A stretch of 64,000 nucleotides of DNA from Hyphomicrobiales bacterium (GCA_900473045.1 UCKS01000017.1:1-64000), one strand, 5' to 3'. Positions 43,272-51,641 are shown, counted from the stretch's first letter. Program-made: numbers and translations. The notes: generated by a model not told the origin, from the sequence alone.

Positions 43272-43448
43272 GTGCGAAAAAGCGTTGCAGTTGGAGGTGT
43301 TCCGAATGGTGGAAAGGCCTCTCTTGGGGGGCGGACGCGTGACGAAGTGCTCTTAGCCATCTCCGATGGCGCTGATCGCGCCCTCATTGACCTGACAGGG
43401 GATGCTCCCGCACCTGCGCGTTTTAAGGATTGTCCCAGAGCAGCTTAG
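43272..43448 (+). CDS. Small protein of the GWTIDEAL family, possibly decayed
   Basis: This 58-codon GTG-started frame encodes GRTRDEVLLAISDGADRALI, then DLTGDAPAPARFKDCPRAA. Its core matches the small proteins at 24028 and 25696 (EELLLAIGDAADSAL). The N-terminal half, expected to be an amphipathic helix, is replaced by a glycine-rich sequence (GGVPNGGKASLGG). No good ribosome binding site precedes the GTG, so this may be a partly decayed copy. A terminator hairpin follows. Confidence 0.4.
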   Translation: MRKSVAVGGVPNGGKASLGGRTRDEVLLAISDGADRALIDLTGDAPAPARFKDCPRAA

Positions 43449-43478
43449 TCAAATTGCCAGCGGTCCGACGCCGGGCAT

Positions 43479-43505
43479 AAAAAACCCCGCCGAATGAGGG
43501 CGGGG
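43479..43505 (-). terminator. Strong hairpin, terminator in minus orientation
   Basis: CCCCGCC (43485-43491) pairs perfectly with GGCGGGG (43499-43505). Six A on its left form a T-run for minus-strand transcripts. It sits directly downstream, in minus orientation, of the repeat at 43532-43660, as expected for the 3' end of an RNA transcribed leftward. Confidence 0.65.
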
Positions 43506-43531
43506 CAAATACGCATCTGACACTTGGCAAT

Positions 43532-43660
43532 GTGGATGCGGGGAAGTGGCCGCCCAGAGAGTGAGGACTGCCGTCCGCCACAATAAGCGGACACGTCCAA
43601 CAGGGAAGGCCGAATTCCGCTTTTCCGGTACGCTTTGCAAAAAAGAAACCCGCCGAAACG
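43532..43660 (-). repeat. Dispersed noncoding repeat, copy 2; possible small RNA
   Basis: It shares ordered blocks with 23636-23760 (CCCAGAGAG, GAGGACTGCCG, AGGGAAGGCCG, GCAAAA..GAAAC). Followed leftward by the hairpin and T-run at 43479-43505, this could be a minus-strand small RNA of roughly 180 bases. Frames across it, including 43445-44026, look like chance. Orientation and transcription are inferred. Confidence 0.4.
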
Positions 43661-43758
43661 GGGAAAGTGAAGTAGATGAAAGTGACGTGCGCGTAAGAAA
43701 AACATGTCGCGCTTACCAGTACACTGCCCGCTAAGGGTAAAGGCTTGGTAAACCGAAC

Positions 43759-44072
43759 TTAGGTTTCTCGCGCCGCCTTTATGATCACCTCTACCTGGGC
43801 ACTCATCACAATCCGCAGATCTCGGAGCATGGCAGCGGCGTTCAACAGTGCAGAGCGGGCCTCTTTGTTCGGTCGCCGGTCGATAGACGCCGCTACGGTG
43901 GCTATTCCGCTCAACGGATCCGCCTCGGTGCCACTGGTCGGAATATGTCGCGCATGTCGCGGATCGTAACGATAGCGCGCTGCAGCAGCCGGACCCTTTC
44001 CAGCGTCGCCAACTTCTCGATCTCATTGGCTGCTCGGAATAATTCTGCGATGAAATCCGTGGTAGCTGTCAA
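43759..44072 (-). pseudogene. Small hypothetical protein, one-base frameshift
   Basis: A TTG at 44072, overlapping the previous gene's stop and preceded by AAGGGA, starts MTATTDFIAELFRAANEIEK and LERVRLLQRAIVTIRDMRDI. Near 43933-43938 the frame changes and continues SGTEADPLSGIATVAASIDR, NKEARSALLNAAAMLRDLRI and QVEVIIKAARET to TAA at 43759. The restored protein, about 104 residues, would be all-helical. The family is unknown. It is coupled to the gene at 44069-44265. Confidence 0.65.
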
Positions 44073-44265
44073 TGCGTCGATCCCTTGCGACGGTTGATAC
44101 ACTCGAGATTTAGCAAATCCACGAGATCGTCGGCAATCTGAATGTCAAGACCATCTTCCGGGATGCCGTTCACTTCCGCTGTCTGCCCGGTGAAGATGGC
44201 ATAGACGGCCCAAGTGCTACGCCGTCTGTGCGCAGGTCGTAGCGGTTCTGGGATACGGTCTTCAT
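44069..44265 (-). pseudogene. Small hypothetical protein, one-base frameshift
   Basis: From ATG 44265 the frame reads MKTVSQNRYDLRTDGV. One base is missing near 44219-44222, and the next frame continues STWAVYAIFTGQTAEVNGIP and IADDLVDLLNLECINRRK to TGA at 44069. The restored product of about 64 residues is a compact acidic protein. The stop overlaps the TTG of the next gene. No known family was recognised, though the layout is typical of small conserved rhizobial proteins. Confidence 0.65.
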
Positions 44266-44377
44266 GACAAGGATCGTCATTGAGCAGGGCAACAGTGTCA
44301 ATCGACCTCATAGAGAAAAGGACGGGCGATTGCCTGAGTTCTTCAAGTGCCTGACGGCAAAGCTAGTACATCCATGG

Positions 44378-44578
44378 TTAAACGCCGGGCGAGGCATTCT
44401 CCGAGTGGGAAACCTCAAGCATTTCGTACGCCCAAGTCTCTCGCGCGAAAACTTTGGCAGCGTTTTCCGCGCTGTCTTTATCCTCAAACTGTTCGGATAA
44501 AACGTGGCTGTTGTTCCCGAGTTGCAAAAGAACGGTTTTGCTGATGCAATCGTAGTGAATCCGAAGCTGCTCGCCCAT
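44378..44578 (-). CDS. Small stress-type hypothetical protein
   Basis: The 66-residue product begins MGEQLRIHYDCISKTVLLQL and continues through a helix (DKDSAENAAKVFARETWAYE). AAGGG precedes the ATG at 44578, and a perfect EcfG-type promoter lies 31 bases upstream, which supports this start over the longer frame to 44842. The protein has no signal peptide. The family is not recognised. Expression under general stress is inferred from the promoter. Confidence 0.65.
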   Translation of the reverse strand: MGEQLRIHYDCISKTVLLQLGNNSHVLSEQFEDKDSAENAAKVFARETWAYEMLEVSHSENASPGV

Positions 44579-44609
44579 GTGGCCCACCCTTAAGTTGTTT
44601 CGGCACAAG

Positions 44610-44634
44610 AACGTCAGGGCGAGCGATTTGTTCC
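44610..44634 (-). promoter_or_regulatory. Perfect EcfG (general stress sigma) promoter
   Basis: On the minus strand GGAAC (44634-44630), exactly 16 bases, CGTT (44613-44610). It ends 31 bases before ATG 44578 and matches all nine consensus bases. Confidence 0.75.
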
Positions 44635-45705
44635 GCCGGACGTTTTCGAGGCCGACAAAGGCGTCGAGGGCATTTCGGCTCGCCCGAGACTGCCTTTGCA
44701 ATCTCGAAAAACTGGCTTGGCTCGTCACGAGGGAAGCCGTCGCCTCCGAGATGGAGCCAGTCGCGACCGGCTTCGTTTCGCCTCCGCCTGGCGACCGTGG
44801 CAAGGAGCTTTGCCGGATCGAGGAGTACGAGAAACAGTCCATCCCTACCTTCGTGCCGGTTATCGTGTCGGATGCCGCACCGGCAGCCCAGCCTGCGGCC
44901 CCGGCCGAACGAAAGAAGTAGTTGGCCCTGTTAGAATGTTAGCACAGGTCCGCCGGGGTTAGCATTCGGCGCCGAAACGGGTCAGAGTTCCGTGCTTTAA
45001 ACACAGCCCGAGAGAGGATTGCTTCGGCATTGGGTGCTTTCAGGGAACCATACTTATTCCAATGCATAGGAAGTATCGTACTATGCATCATTTCCGGGAC
45101 AACATGAAGTTGGACCGTCGCCCCACAGGTGTTGAAGATCGGCCAGTGCGGTGTAACGTCCTTCTTTTGTGATTTGAGAGAGCATAGTATCACACGCCTG
45201 TCCCAGGCCTTGTCGAAGCAAAAGGCCTACCAGTTCGGCTACTTCCGGTTAATCCCTGACCACCATTTTAAGATTGCGCGGGCGGACAGATCCGCCGTTG
45301 CGGATGTTGCAAATACGCGTGCGGCCACGAGCAGATGATCTCGTGCCCGGCATTTAACTTGGACCGGTGTCCCTGGTATCTGCAAACGCCTGGCGCCTCC
45401 TTGTTGGGCCCGAACGCGGGCAGGCGCAATTCACCGTTCGCAATGCCGTCGAATTCTTCGATATCCGGCTGGTGGCCGTACTTCTGATTGACCGGTCGGC
45501 GCCTATCACAAGGACCGGCACGGTTGGCGATCAAAAGAAGATCCCGCCAGCAATGGTCATCAGTGTGCTATGGACATGGCACCGGTTGCGTCGTTCCTGG
45601 CACCGGTTTCTCAATGGTGGTCGCGATGATATTGGCAGGTGTCCAATCTGCCCGGACACCTCTTGCCGAGCAGAGGTTGCCCGCACCGAAGCCAAAGCTC
45701 TGATT
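44635..45705. other. Long stretch without a supported gene
   Basis: Several frames are open (44577-44921 plus, 44939-45193 minus, 45367-45978 plus) but none has start signals or recognisable domains. An inverted repeat AGGTGTCC/GGACACCT (45637-45644 and 45654-45661) lies just after the methyltransferase stop on its 3' side and may end that transcript, although no T-run follows. Confidence 0.35.
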
Positions 45706-46764
45706 TCACCCGCCGTCAGTGGCTTCGAGGATCATATTCAGGGGGGTCTCGGCCGCGCGCCGGACATGCGTGAAACCTCCGGACCGGATCACCTCTGCCA
45801 GCCGCTTCTCTCCCGCCTGGGCACCCAGAGCACGCCCTGTCTCCTGGGCCAGCGACGTGGGAACGCAGATCATTGTCGACGCCGAATAGTAAAGCCTGCC
45901 GACCGGATTGATGTTGTCTTCCAGCGTGTCCCCGGCCAATGGCTCAACAACCATCCAGGTGCCGTGGTCCTTGAGTGATCGGCGAATATGCGTTGCTGCT
46001 GCCGCAGGATCACCCATGTCGTGTAAGCAATCGAAACAGGTGATCAGATCGAAGTCGCGCCCGGCAAAGTCCTCGGCCTTGCCGACTTCGAACTGCGCGT
46101 TTGTCAATCCATGCGATCGGGCATGCGCAGTCGCAGCGGCGATCGAGCCTGGATGGAAGTCATAGCCCTTGAACCAAGAGTTGGGGAAAGCTTGCGCCAT
46201 CAGGATCGTCGATAATCCGTGCCCGCATCCCACGTCGGCAACATCGGCTCCGGCTTTCAGCTTGTCGACGACCCCATTCAGCGCCGGAAGCCAGTCCTGC
46301 ACGAGGGCATTGACGTAGCCCGGCCTAAAGAGCCTTGCCACGGCGCAGAACATGCAACCGGCCTGGTCGCCCCAAGCCACACCGCGGCCGGTCTTGAAGG
46401 CGGATTGCACCTTCGGCTGATTTTCCATCATCGCTGCAGCGGTATCGAATGCACCGATCAGATTGACGGGGCTGTCGGGCTCCGCAAACACCAACGCCTG
46501 CTCTGGAGTGAGAGAAAAGCGCTCGTCCTTGTAATGCACGTAGCCGGAGGCAGCTTGGGCGGCAAGCCACTCACGCACATAGCGGGGGGAGCATCCTGCA
46601 GCATCGGCAAGCTTGTCCGCCGTCGCCGGCCCTATCGTCTTGAGTGTCCGGTATAGGTCGAGAGCATCTCCGATCCGCACCAGCGGCACGCTAACCGCTC
46701 CGCCTAGGTCGCCCAGCACGCGGCCCACGAGTCCATGAAGGGCCGCTTCGTTTACATCCGTCAT
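45706..46764 (-). CDS. SAM-dependent methyltransferase with winged-helix N-terminus
   Basis: The 352-residue protein has an N-terminal winged-helix dimerisation domain (about residues 20-90: LYRTLKTIGPATADKLADAA, SPRYVREWLAAQ), like O-methyltransferases and the Rv2258c-type group. A class I methyltransferase fold follows with motif I VADVGCGHGLSTILMA (about residue 175), FDLITCFDCLHDMGDP and WMVVEPLAGD. It lies downstream of the hydrolase-LuxR gene on the same strand (167 bases). The methyl acceptor is unknown. Confidence 0.88.
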   Translation of the reverse strand: MTDVNEAALHGLVGRVLGDLGGAVSVPLVRIGDALDLYRTLKTIGPATADKLADAAGCSPRYVREWLAAQAASGYVHYKDERFSLTPEQALVFAEPDSPVNLIGAFDTAAAMMENQPKVQSAFKTGRGVAWGDQAGCMFCAVARLFRPGYVNALVQDWLPALNGVVDKLKAGADVADVGCGHGLSTILMAQAFPNSWFKGYDFHPGSIAAATAHARSHGLTNAQFEVGKAEDFAGRDFDLITCFDCLHDMGDPAAAATHIRRSLKDHGTWMVVEPLAGDTLEDNINPVGRLYYSASTMICVPTSLAQETGRALGAQAGEKRLAEVIRSGGFTHVRRAAETPLNMILEATDGG

Positions 46765-46931
46765 ATCAATTCCTCCGATCGCAACGGCACAGCGCCGTCA
46801 GGACCCAAGTATGGGCTCGACTGCGAGGAGTGCATGAGGCACACGTCCCGCCGCCATAGAGAAAGCCAAAAAGCCTGGGGACAGATGTCCCGTTCCGCAG
46901 TACGGGCGACAGGGTGCCCGCACGAGGCCTG

Positions 46932-47990
46932 CTATTGTGATAACGCAATGACTATCGCTTGGGCGCGGCTGCGTACTCCCAGCTTTCCAAAAATCGCTGA
47001 CAGCTGGTTGCGCACTGTCTTCACGCTCTTGCCGACGCGCTGGGCGATGGCGCGGTTGTCGAGCCCCTCTGCTATGAGATCCAAAAGGATGACCTCGGCA
47101 GGCGTCAAACCTGCGTCACGGACCGCAGGCGGGCGAGGCGGTTGACCGTTTCCCAGAAACGATCCGAGCTCGGCGAGGAACACGGCCCAGGCTGGCTCGT
47201 CCGGCAAAAGGACGTGGTTCTTGCTCTCGAGCGGTACGAAGCGGGATCCCGGGATCGCTCCCGCAAGCTTGCGGCCCTGATCGAACGGTACGCGCATGTC
47301 ACCACGACTGTGTGCGATCAGCGTTTTGACACGGAGCGTCGCCGCAAGGTCCAGGACATCGATCCCTTGCATGTTCCTAAGCAGTTGAGCGGCAACGTCG
47401 CCGGTTGCTGTCTGACGTTCGAGATCGCCCCACCAGCGATGCTGTTCCGCCGTCCCGTCCGGAATGAAGAGATTGGTGAAAAACTGGGCGAACGCCGGAT
47501 TGTCGCGTCCCCAGCCCACGCGAATGAAGTTGACGAGTGTCTCGGCTTCCAGCCGCTCTGCGTCCGTCTGGGCTCTAACCCGGGCGCCTTGGCCATAGGC
47601 GTTGAGCAATACGAGATGTGATACGCGCTCGGGATGGCGTGCTGCATAAGCAACGGCAAGAGCGCCGCCCTGCGAGAGGCCGAGGAGGATGAAACGCGGC
47701 TCTTCGATCGACGCGGCGACAGCATCCAGATCCGCGTGCCACGCGTCAACCGAGAGATCGGCGACGTGGCGGTCGGAAAGCCCGCAGCCACGTGGATCGT
47801 AGCGTACGAACTGGTTTTGACCCGAAAGCGCCTGTAGCCACGGACGCCACACGGGGCTCTGGAGATCGTAGTCGACATGACTGAGCCAGTGCGCAGCCCT
47901 CAGAATAACCGGCCCTTTCCCGCAGGACGCAACGGCGATACGGGTGCCATCTGCAGAGGTGGAGAACCCTATGGTTTGGCCGAGCTTCAT
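46932..47990 (-). CDS. Alpha/beta hydrolase fused to a LuxR-type DNA-binding domain
   Basis: The 352-residue protein has an alpha/beta hydrolase domain (about residues 10-265) with the nucleophile elbow GLSQGG, an oxyanion-region RYDPRGCGLSDRH and a late catalytic histidine (ESKNHVLL). A C-terminal LuxR helix-turn-helix follows (about 290-350: LTPAEVILLDLIAEGLDNRA, VGKSVKTVRNQLSAIFGKLG). This arrangement suggests a regulator that senses or hydrolyses a small ligand and binds DNA. A TTG at 48008 is an alternative start. It likely controls itself and the methyltransferase gene downstream. Confidence 0.88.
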   Translation of the reverse strand: MKLGQTIGFSTSADGTRIAVASCGKGPVILRAAHWLSHVDYDLQSPVWRPWLQALSGQNQFVRYDPRGCGLSDRHVADLSVDAWHADLDAVAASIEEPRFILLGLSQGGALAVAYAARHPERVSHLVLLNAYGQGARVRAQTDAERLEAETLVNFIRVGWGRDNPAFAQFFTNLFIPDGTAEQHRWWGDLERQTATGDVAAQLLRNMQGIDVLDLAATLRVKTLIAHSRGDMRVPFDQGRKLAGAIPGSRFVPLESKNHVLLPDEPAWAVFLAELGSFLGNGQPPRPPAVRDAGLTPAEVILLDLIAEGLDNRAIAQRVGKSVKTVRNQLSAIFGKLGVRSRAQAIVIALSQ

Positions 47991-48142
47991 CGGCCAAGAA
48001 TATCGCAACAGGCCTTTCTACGACAGAGTAAACCTCGCAGCCAAAAAGGAGGTCGGGTCTGTCATTGCCGTCAATGGTTGACGAAGACGAGAGCCCTATA
48101 GTTTGCTCGCGTTATCCAGACGATTTACCAAGTAAAGAAGCG

Positions 48143-48313
48143 ATGCGGCAACGGGAACAGTCAAGTTTTTCAACGACGCAAAAAGCTTTGCCTTTTATCA
48201 CGCCGGAGCGCGCGGTCGGTAGTTCGCTGCGCGAAGGTGACACGGTCAGTTGCGAGGTCGGACAGGATCGAACGACCGGAAAGGCAAAGGCAGAGCACGT
48301 TTCGGTCCTCTAA
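48143..48313 (+). pseudogene. Cold-shock protein remnant
   Basis: The sequence reads GTVKFFNDAKSFAF, then after an extra T in the run near 48190 ITPERA, then jumps to VGSSLREGDTVSCEVGQDRT, TGKAKAEHVSVL and the stop at 48313. This is a CspA-type cold-shock protein in which the middle (the RNP2-like VFVHISAVE segment, about 15 residues) is deleted and the frame is broken. Glycines of the first RNA-binding motif (KGFGFI) are also changed (KSFAFI). It cannot work as a nucleic-acid chaperone. Confidence 0.75.
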
Positions 48314-48930
48314 GGTTCCATCGCGGATGACCTGCCGCCAACGGTAGACAGGGCGTCAATATCACCTGTCGGTCGGCGCGAAAGGCGAGACTGGCGATCG
48401 AGACGTCAGGCGGATTACGACGCAGCGTCTTGGACCACGGCCATCGGTGCCTTGAAGGTCGCCGTAAAACCGGCCGTAAGATAGAAATTTTCGGCAGCGA
48501 GCGCCGCTGACACCATCCCGCAAAATCACTCCGTGAAAAATGTTGTGTTCGTTCCATCGGGGGTTTCGGGGTAACGACTTTGATCTTCGGTTTATTGCCT
48601 CACGCGCAGGGAACTTTCATAAGGCTGATTGGTTTCGGACTCGAGGTCGCGGCGCGTCAATCGGACACGACGGAGATGATGAACGCAGTGATTTTTCCGA
48701 TTTCTCGCTGCGGGCAACGAAACGCCAGGCGAGCATCCAACCCGTCCGTCGCGCCCTCCACCCCTCCACTGAACGTGGATTCGGCCAATAACATTAAGGC
48801 GAAAAAGGTGAAACACTGTCGGCATCTCTAGGCCGCACTGAAATCATGGACGAGAAATGGAAGTTCCCCGACTCGGCACAATGAATAGCATGGCGAGATT
48901 ACCCCAGGGCAGTTCGCGGGAGAAAAGCCC
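48314..48930. other. Stretch without a supported gene
   Basis: No frame with a ribosome binding site and plausible protein was found on either strand. Frames at 48246-48557 minus and 48540-48831 plus appear to be chance. No RNA gene was recognised. Confidence 0.35.
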
Positions 48931-49311
48931 TTAGGAATGTCCCGCGCTGTCGTCCACGCTCAGCGTGTTCAAACCTTCGACATATTTGGCGGCCTCGATC
49001 CCAGCCGTCTGGGCCTGTTTGAGGTTGCCTTCCAGATCGGCTTCTTTGACGGGTCTGGCCAGCCGATCCGATGCCACCCGATGCACAAAGGCTTCATCGC
49101 TCTCGCCCTCACGCTTGGTTCGAGCATCTACAGCGAAGACAACTGGATCGGAGCAACCCTCAGCCTTCAAACGCTCAATTGACCAGCCGCCTTTTTCAAC
49201 GACATCATGCAGATAGGCGACGATTTTTTCGTAGATGGTGGATACTGCAGCCGCAACGCGGTTGCAGTGGAGGTAGTAGGGCTCGCCATGCACGTGTCTC
49301 GCCTGCTTCAC
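48931..49311 (-). CDS. HD-domain phosphohydrolase-like protein (SpoT/MESH1 type), shortened
   Basis: The frame encodes EPYYLHCNRVAAAVS, YEKIVAYLHDVVEKGGWS, VFAVDARTKREGESDEAFVH and RLARPVKEADLEGNL. This is the HD metal-binding core (H of YLHC and the HD of LHDVVEK) of small proteins related to (p)ppGpp hydrolases. The usual N-terminal helix with its first metal-ligand histidine (A-x-x-AH) reads QARHVHGEP and looks shortened, and no ATG is available. The GTG at 49311 with GAGG nearby is the best start. It may be a truncated, inactive member. Activity is uncertain. Confidence 0.6.
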   Translation of the reverse strand: MKQARHVHGEPYYLHCNRVAAAVSTIYEKIVAYLHDVVEKGGWSIERLKAEGCSDPVVFAVDARTKREGESDEAFVHRVASDRLARPVKEADLEGNLKQAQTAGIEAAKYVEGLNTLSVDDSAGHS

Positions 49312-49443
49312 CTCGCCTCTTACCTCCGATGGACCAGCGGACAGGTCGCGACACAACCGCTCAGGGCAATGCCGACGAACCCAACTGCATTAATCCCCTA
49401 TTCCGGTTTCATTGACCATTCAGCCGGGAGTATCTCGGCGTTC

Positions 49444-49468
49444 GGAACAAAATGACCGCTCATGGGTT
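49444..49468 (+). promoter_or_regulatory. EcfG-like promoter of the secreted/stress-protein pair
   Basis: GGAAC (49444-49448), 16 bases, GGTT (49465-49468), 43 bases before the ATG at 49512. One mismatch. A CGTT also lies five bases further on, at N21 spacing. Confidence 0.45.
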
Positions 49469-49511
49469 GCGTTTCCAAGACCGCTGATGGTCCAAATAGG
49501 GAGGAGTCTTC

Positions 49512-49832
49512 ATGAAGAATTTGCTCATCGCCACTGCTGCAATCGCGTTTTCCGCGACCTCGGTGTTCGCGCAGACCGCGACGCCAACACCTAACCCTGA
49601 CGGTGATACCCCAGCCGTCGCAACGCCTTCCGACCAGAACGCAACCGCGCCGGTCGAGGGTGCGAACAGCTTCACGGAGGGGCAGGCGAAGGACCGTATC
49701 GTCGAAGCCGGCTACGCTGATGTTACTGAGTTGAAGCTCGACGACAAGGGCGTCTGGCAGGGCAAGGCAACAAAGGACGGCAAGCCCGTTGCGGTGACGC
49801 TCGACTATCAGGGCAACATCGTTGCCAAGTAA
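49512..49832 (+). CDS. Small exported PepSY-like protein
   Basis: The 106-residue protein has a Sec signal peptide (MKNLLIATAAIAFSATSVFA, cleavage before Q). A Pro/Thr/Asp-rich linker follows, then a PepSY-like domain (FTEGQAKDRIVEAGYADVTE, DKGVWQGKATKDGKPVAVTL, DYQGNIV). PepSY domains often inhibit or bind proteases, and the protein is probably periplasmic. AGGGAGGAG precedes the ATG. It is followed after 32 bases by the YflT-like stress protein gene, so the pair forms an operon, probably under the stress promoter at 49444. Confidence 0.85.
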   Translation: MKNLLIATAAIAFSATSVFAQTATPTPNPDGDTPAVATPSDQNATAPVEGANSFTEGQAKDRIVEAGYADVTELKLDDKGVWQGKATKDGKPVAVTLDYQGNIVAK

Positions 49833-49864
49833 TCATACCTTTTCAGACAACAAGGAGACGTCTC

Positions 49865-50473
49865 ATGACGAAAACCGTTACAGGACTTTTTGACAGCTAT
49901 TCCGATGCCACAAGTGCGGTCGATCAGCTAAAAGCTTCGGGTATTTCCGACGGCGACATCAGCATCGTCTCGAACAATGCGGACGGACGGTACAAGGATG
50001 GTGACAACGATGCCGCCGAAGACGCGGGCACGGGGGCAGGCATTGGTGCGGCCGTTGGTGGTGTCGGCGGGCTGCTGACTGGTTTGGGCATTATGGCAAT
50101 CCCTGGCGTCGGTCCAGTCGTCGCCGCAGGTTGGCTCGCTGCGACTGCAGCAGGTGCCGTCGCCGGCGCTGTTGTTGGAGGCGCGGCTGGCGGGCTGATC
50201 GGTGCGCTAACGGATTCCGGCGTAGATGAACGCGATGCCCATGTCTATGCGGAAGGCGTTCGCCGCGGCGGAACACTCGTGACCGCAAAGGTAGACGAGT
50301 CCCAGGCGGCTGAAGCAGAAGCTATCCTTCAACGGTCCAACTGGGTCGATCTGCCGACGCGCCGGACCGCATACGAGGGCGAAGGCTGGACGGCATTCGA
50401 CGATGCGGCTGACCCATACACCCAGGCCGAGATCGATGCTGAGCGGAACCGTTACCCTAAGCGCGGTTTGTAA
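49865..50473 (+). CDS. General stress protein with YflT/17M-like domain and glycine-rich membrane segments
   Basis: The 202-residue protein starts with a YflT-type domain (VTGLFDSYSDATSAVDQLKA, GDISIVSNNADG). A long glycine/alanine-rich hydrophobic region follows at about residues 58-120 (GAGIGAAVGGVGGLLTGLGI, AAGAVAGAVVGGAAGGLIGA), similar to glycine-zipper membrane segments. A C-terminal domain contains YAEGVRRGGTLVTAKV. Such proteins are induced by heat or osmotic stress. CAAGGAGACG precedes the ATG, and a strong terminator follows the stop. Confidence 0.9.
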   Translation: MTKTVTGLFDSYSDATSAVDQLKASGISDGDISIVSNNADGRYKDGDNDAAEDAGTGAGIGAAVGGVGGLLTGLGIMAIPGVGPVVAAGWLAATAAGAVAGAVVGGAAGGLIGALTDSGVDERDAHVYAEGVRRGGTLVTAKVDESQAAEAEAILQRSNWVDLPTRRTAYEGEGWTAFDDAADPYTQAEIDAERNRYPKRGL

Positions 50474-50484
50474 TTTGAGACCCT

Positions 50485-50516
50485 CCGAGGCCGCCCCGTG
50501 GCGGCCTCGGATTTCT
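50485..50516 (+). terminator. Strong Rho-independent terminator
   Basis: CCGAGGCCGCC (50485-50495) pairs perfectly with its inverse at 50500-50510 around a CCGT loop, followed by ATTTCTAAAT. It ends the 49512-50473 operon. Confidence 0.8.
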
Positions 50517-51177
50517 AAATCTACCTGCCACGGCACGACTGTCAAACTTCTCCAAAAGGAATTTCCTAAAATTTAAGGGTTTCGACACGCTCCGATTGAG
50601 ATACAATCTTTGACGCAGGTGTTGATGAGAGGGTTTAGAAAGGAAAATAGGACTACGCCAAAGACGCCCAAGTTGTGTTTCGAGAACTCGACTGCGCGGC
50701 TCCTGGAGTAACACACGTCATCAACGCTGTGGAAAAGCTAGTCGACGAAAGCTAGCGCTCTGAATTGGGATCCGTATGTGGGATCGGTGGTTGACTCTGT
50801 AGAAGGGTATTGCCGGGACCATATCATAAAGCAATTCCGATCATCGCTGGATCGGGCAAACACCCGATTGATTATGAGCCGCTCATCAGTGAACCCCGTT
50901 TTGCGTGCAAGATAATCCCAACCGATCCACCAGCTTGTATATAGTTGAGCGGATGACGGGAGGATAGAATGGCTGATGAGCCGGCTCAACGGTTTTCGCA
51001 GTCACAGACAAGCGTTGATGTTCACGTCCTCTTTTCCACCGACAATGGAACCGAAAAGCGAGGTCGAATACGCTGCGGATGGCCTCAAGTTCCATCTCTC
51101 ATTTGTCTTGCATCCCACCGACAACCTGAAAAAACACTCGTAGCCACAAATACCCGGTCGGAGCTACCAGCGTCCCG
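50517..51177. other. Stretch without a supported gene
   Basis: Open frames such as 50738-50989 minus and 50969-51196 plus lack start signals and known domains. The interval may contain decayed coding sequence. I see no RNA gene. Confidence 0.3.
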
Positions 51178-51225
51178 GAAGTGTTGGTGGCCTTGATGTG
51201 CGAAGTGTTGATGGCCTTGATGTGC
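51178..51225 (+). repeat. Tandem repeat, two 24-base units
   Basis: Two adjacent 24-base units (51178-51201 and 51202-51225) start GAAGTGTTG and end GATGTGC, differing at one base. The unit length keeps any frame open. On the minus strand it would encode two copies of an HQGHQHFA-type octapeptide, but no gene there is supported. Confidence 0.8.
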
Positions 51226-51350
51226 AAAGTATACGCCGGAGAGGTGGCCCGGCATCACAGCTGCGTTCGCGACGTCTATCACCACAAATTCCGCTTCTTC
51301 CAGGCATCTATCGCGGAAAGGCGAATCAATCGCAACGCCAAAGCGGGTGC

Positions 51351-51641
51351 CTAATCGTCATTCGCGTCGGTGCTGTCAATGTCCTGCGCTGTTGGTGTGC
51401 GAACATCGTCGGTGCGCTCTGGATCCAGATCGAACGTCGCGATCTGAACCATCACCGCCTTTGCCTTATCTTCCGCGTTAAGGCGGTTGAGACTTCCACC
51501 GTCATGTTTTTTCATGTGAAGGGAGACGACATCGCCGCCTTCGCCATCGAATTCCACCGTCACACTAGATTTCTCTTCGTGGGCATGCTTGCGAATAATT
51601 TCCATGACACCGTCCGGGAATTGGAGGTCCACCGCGGACAC
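51351..51641 (-). CDS. Small hypothetical protein
   Basis: The frame of 96 codons reads MSAVDLQFPDGVMEIIRKHA, HEEKSSVTVEFDGEGGDVVS and LNAEDKAKAVMVQIATFDLD. It suggests a small acidic protein with an alpha/beta core. The GTG at 51641 or the ATG at 51605 could start it, with weak signals in both cases. It lies 21 bases after the DUF892 gene on the same strand, probably the last gene of that operon. No family was recognised. Confidence 0.6.
   Translation of the reverse strand: MSAVDLQFPDGVMEIIRKHAHEEKSSVTVEFDGEGGDVVSLHMKKHDGGSLNRLNAEDKAKAVMVQIATFDLDPERTDDVRTPTAQDIDSTDANDD

Noticed and set aside
43445-44026. 193-codon minus-strand frame
   Set aside because: It has no start signal or domain, overlaps two small genes in better frames and the candidate small RNA, and has an unnatural Arg/Ser/Cys composition.
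44577-44921. 114-codon plus-strand frame
   Set aside because: It is antisense to the promoter and start of the 44378-44578 gene, and only its Ala/Pro tail looks protein-like.
45367-45978. 203-codon plus-strand frame
   Set aside because: Its second half is antisense to the clearly real methyltransferase gene, and no start signal or domain is present.
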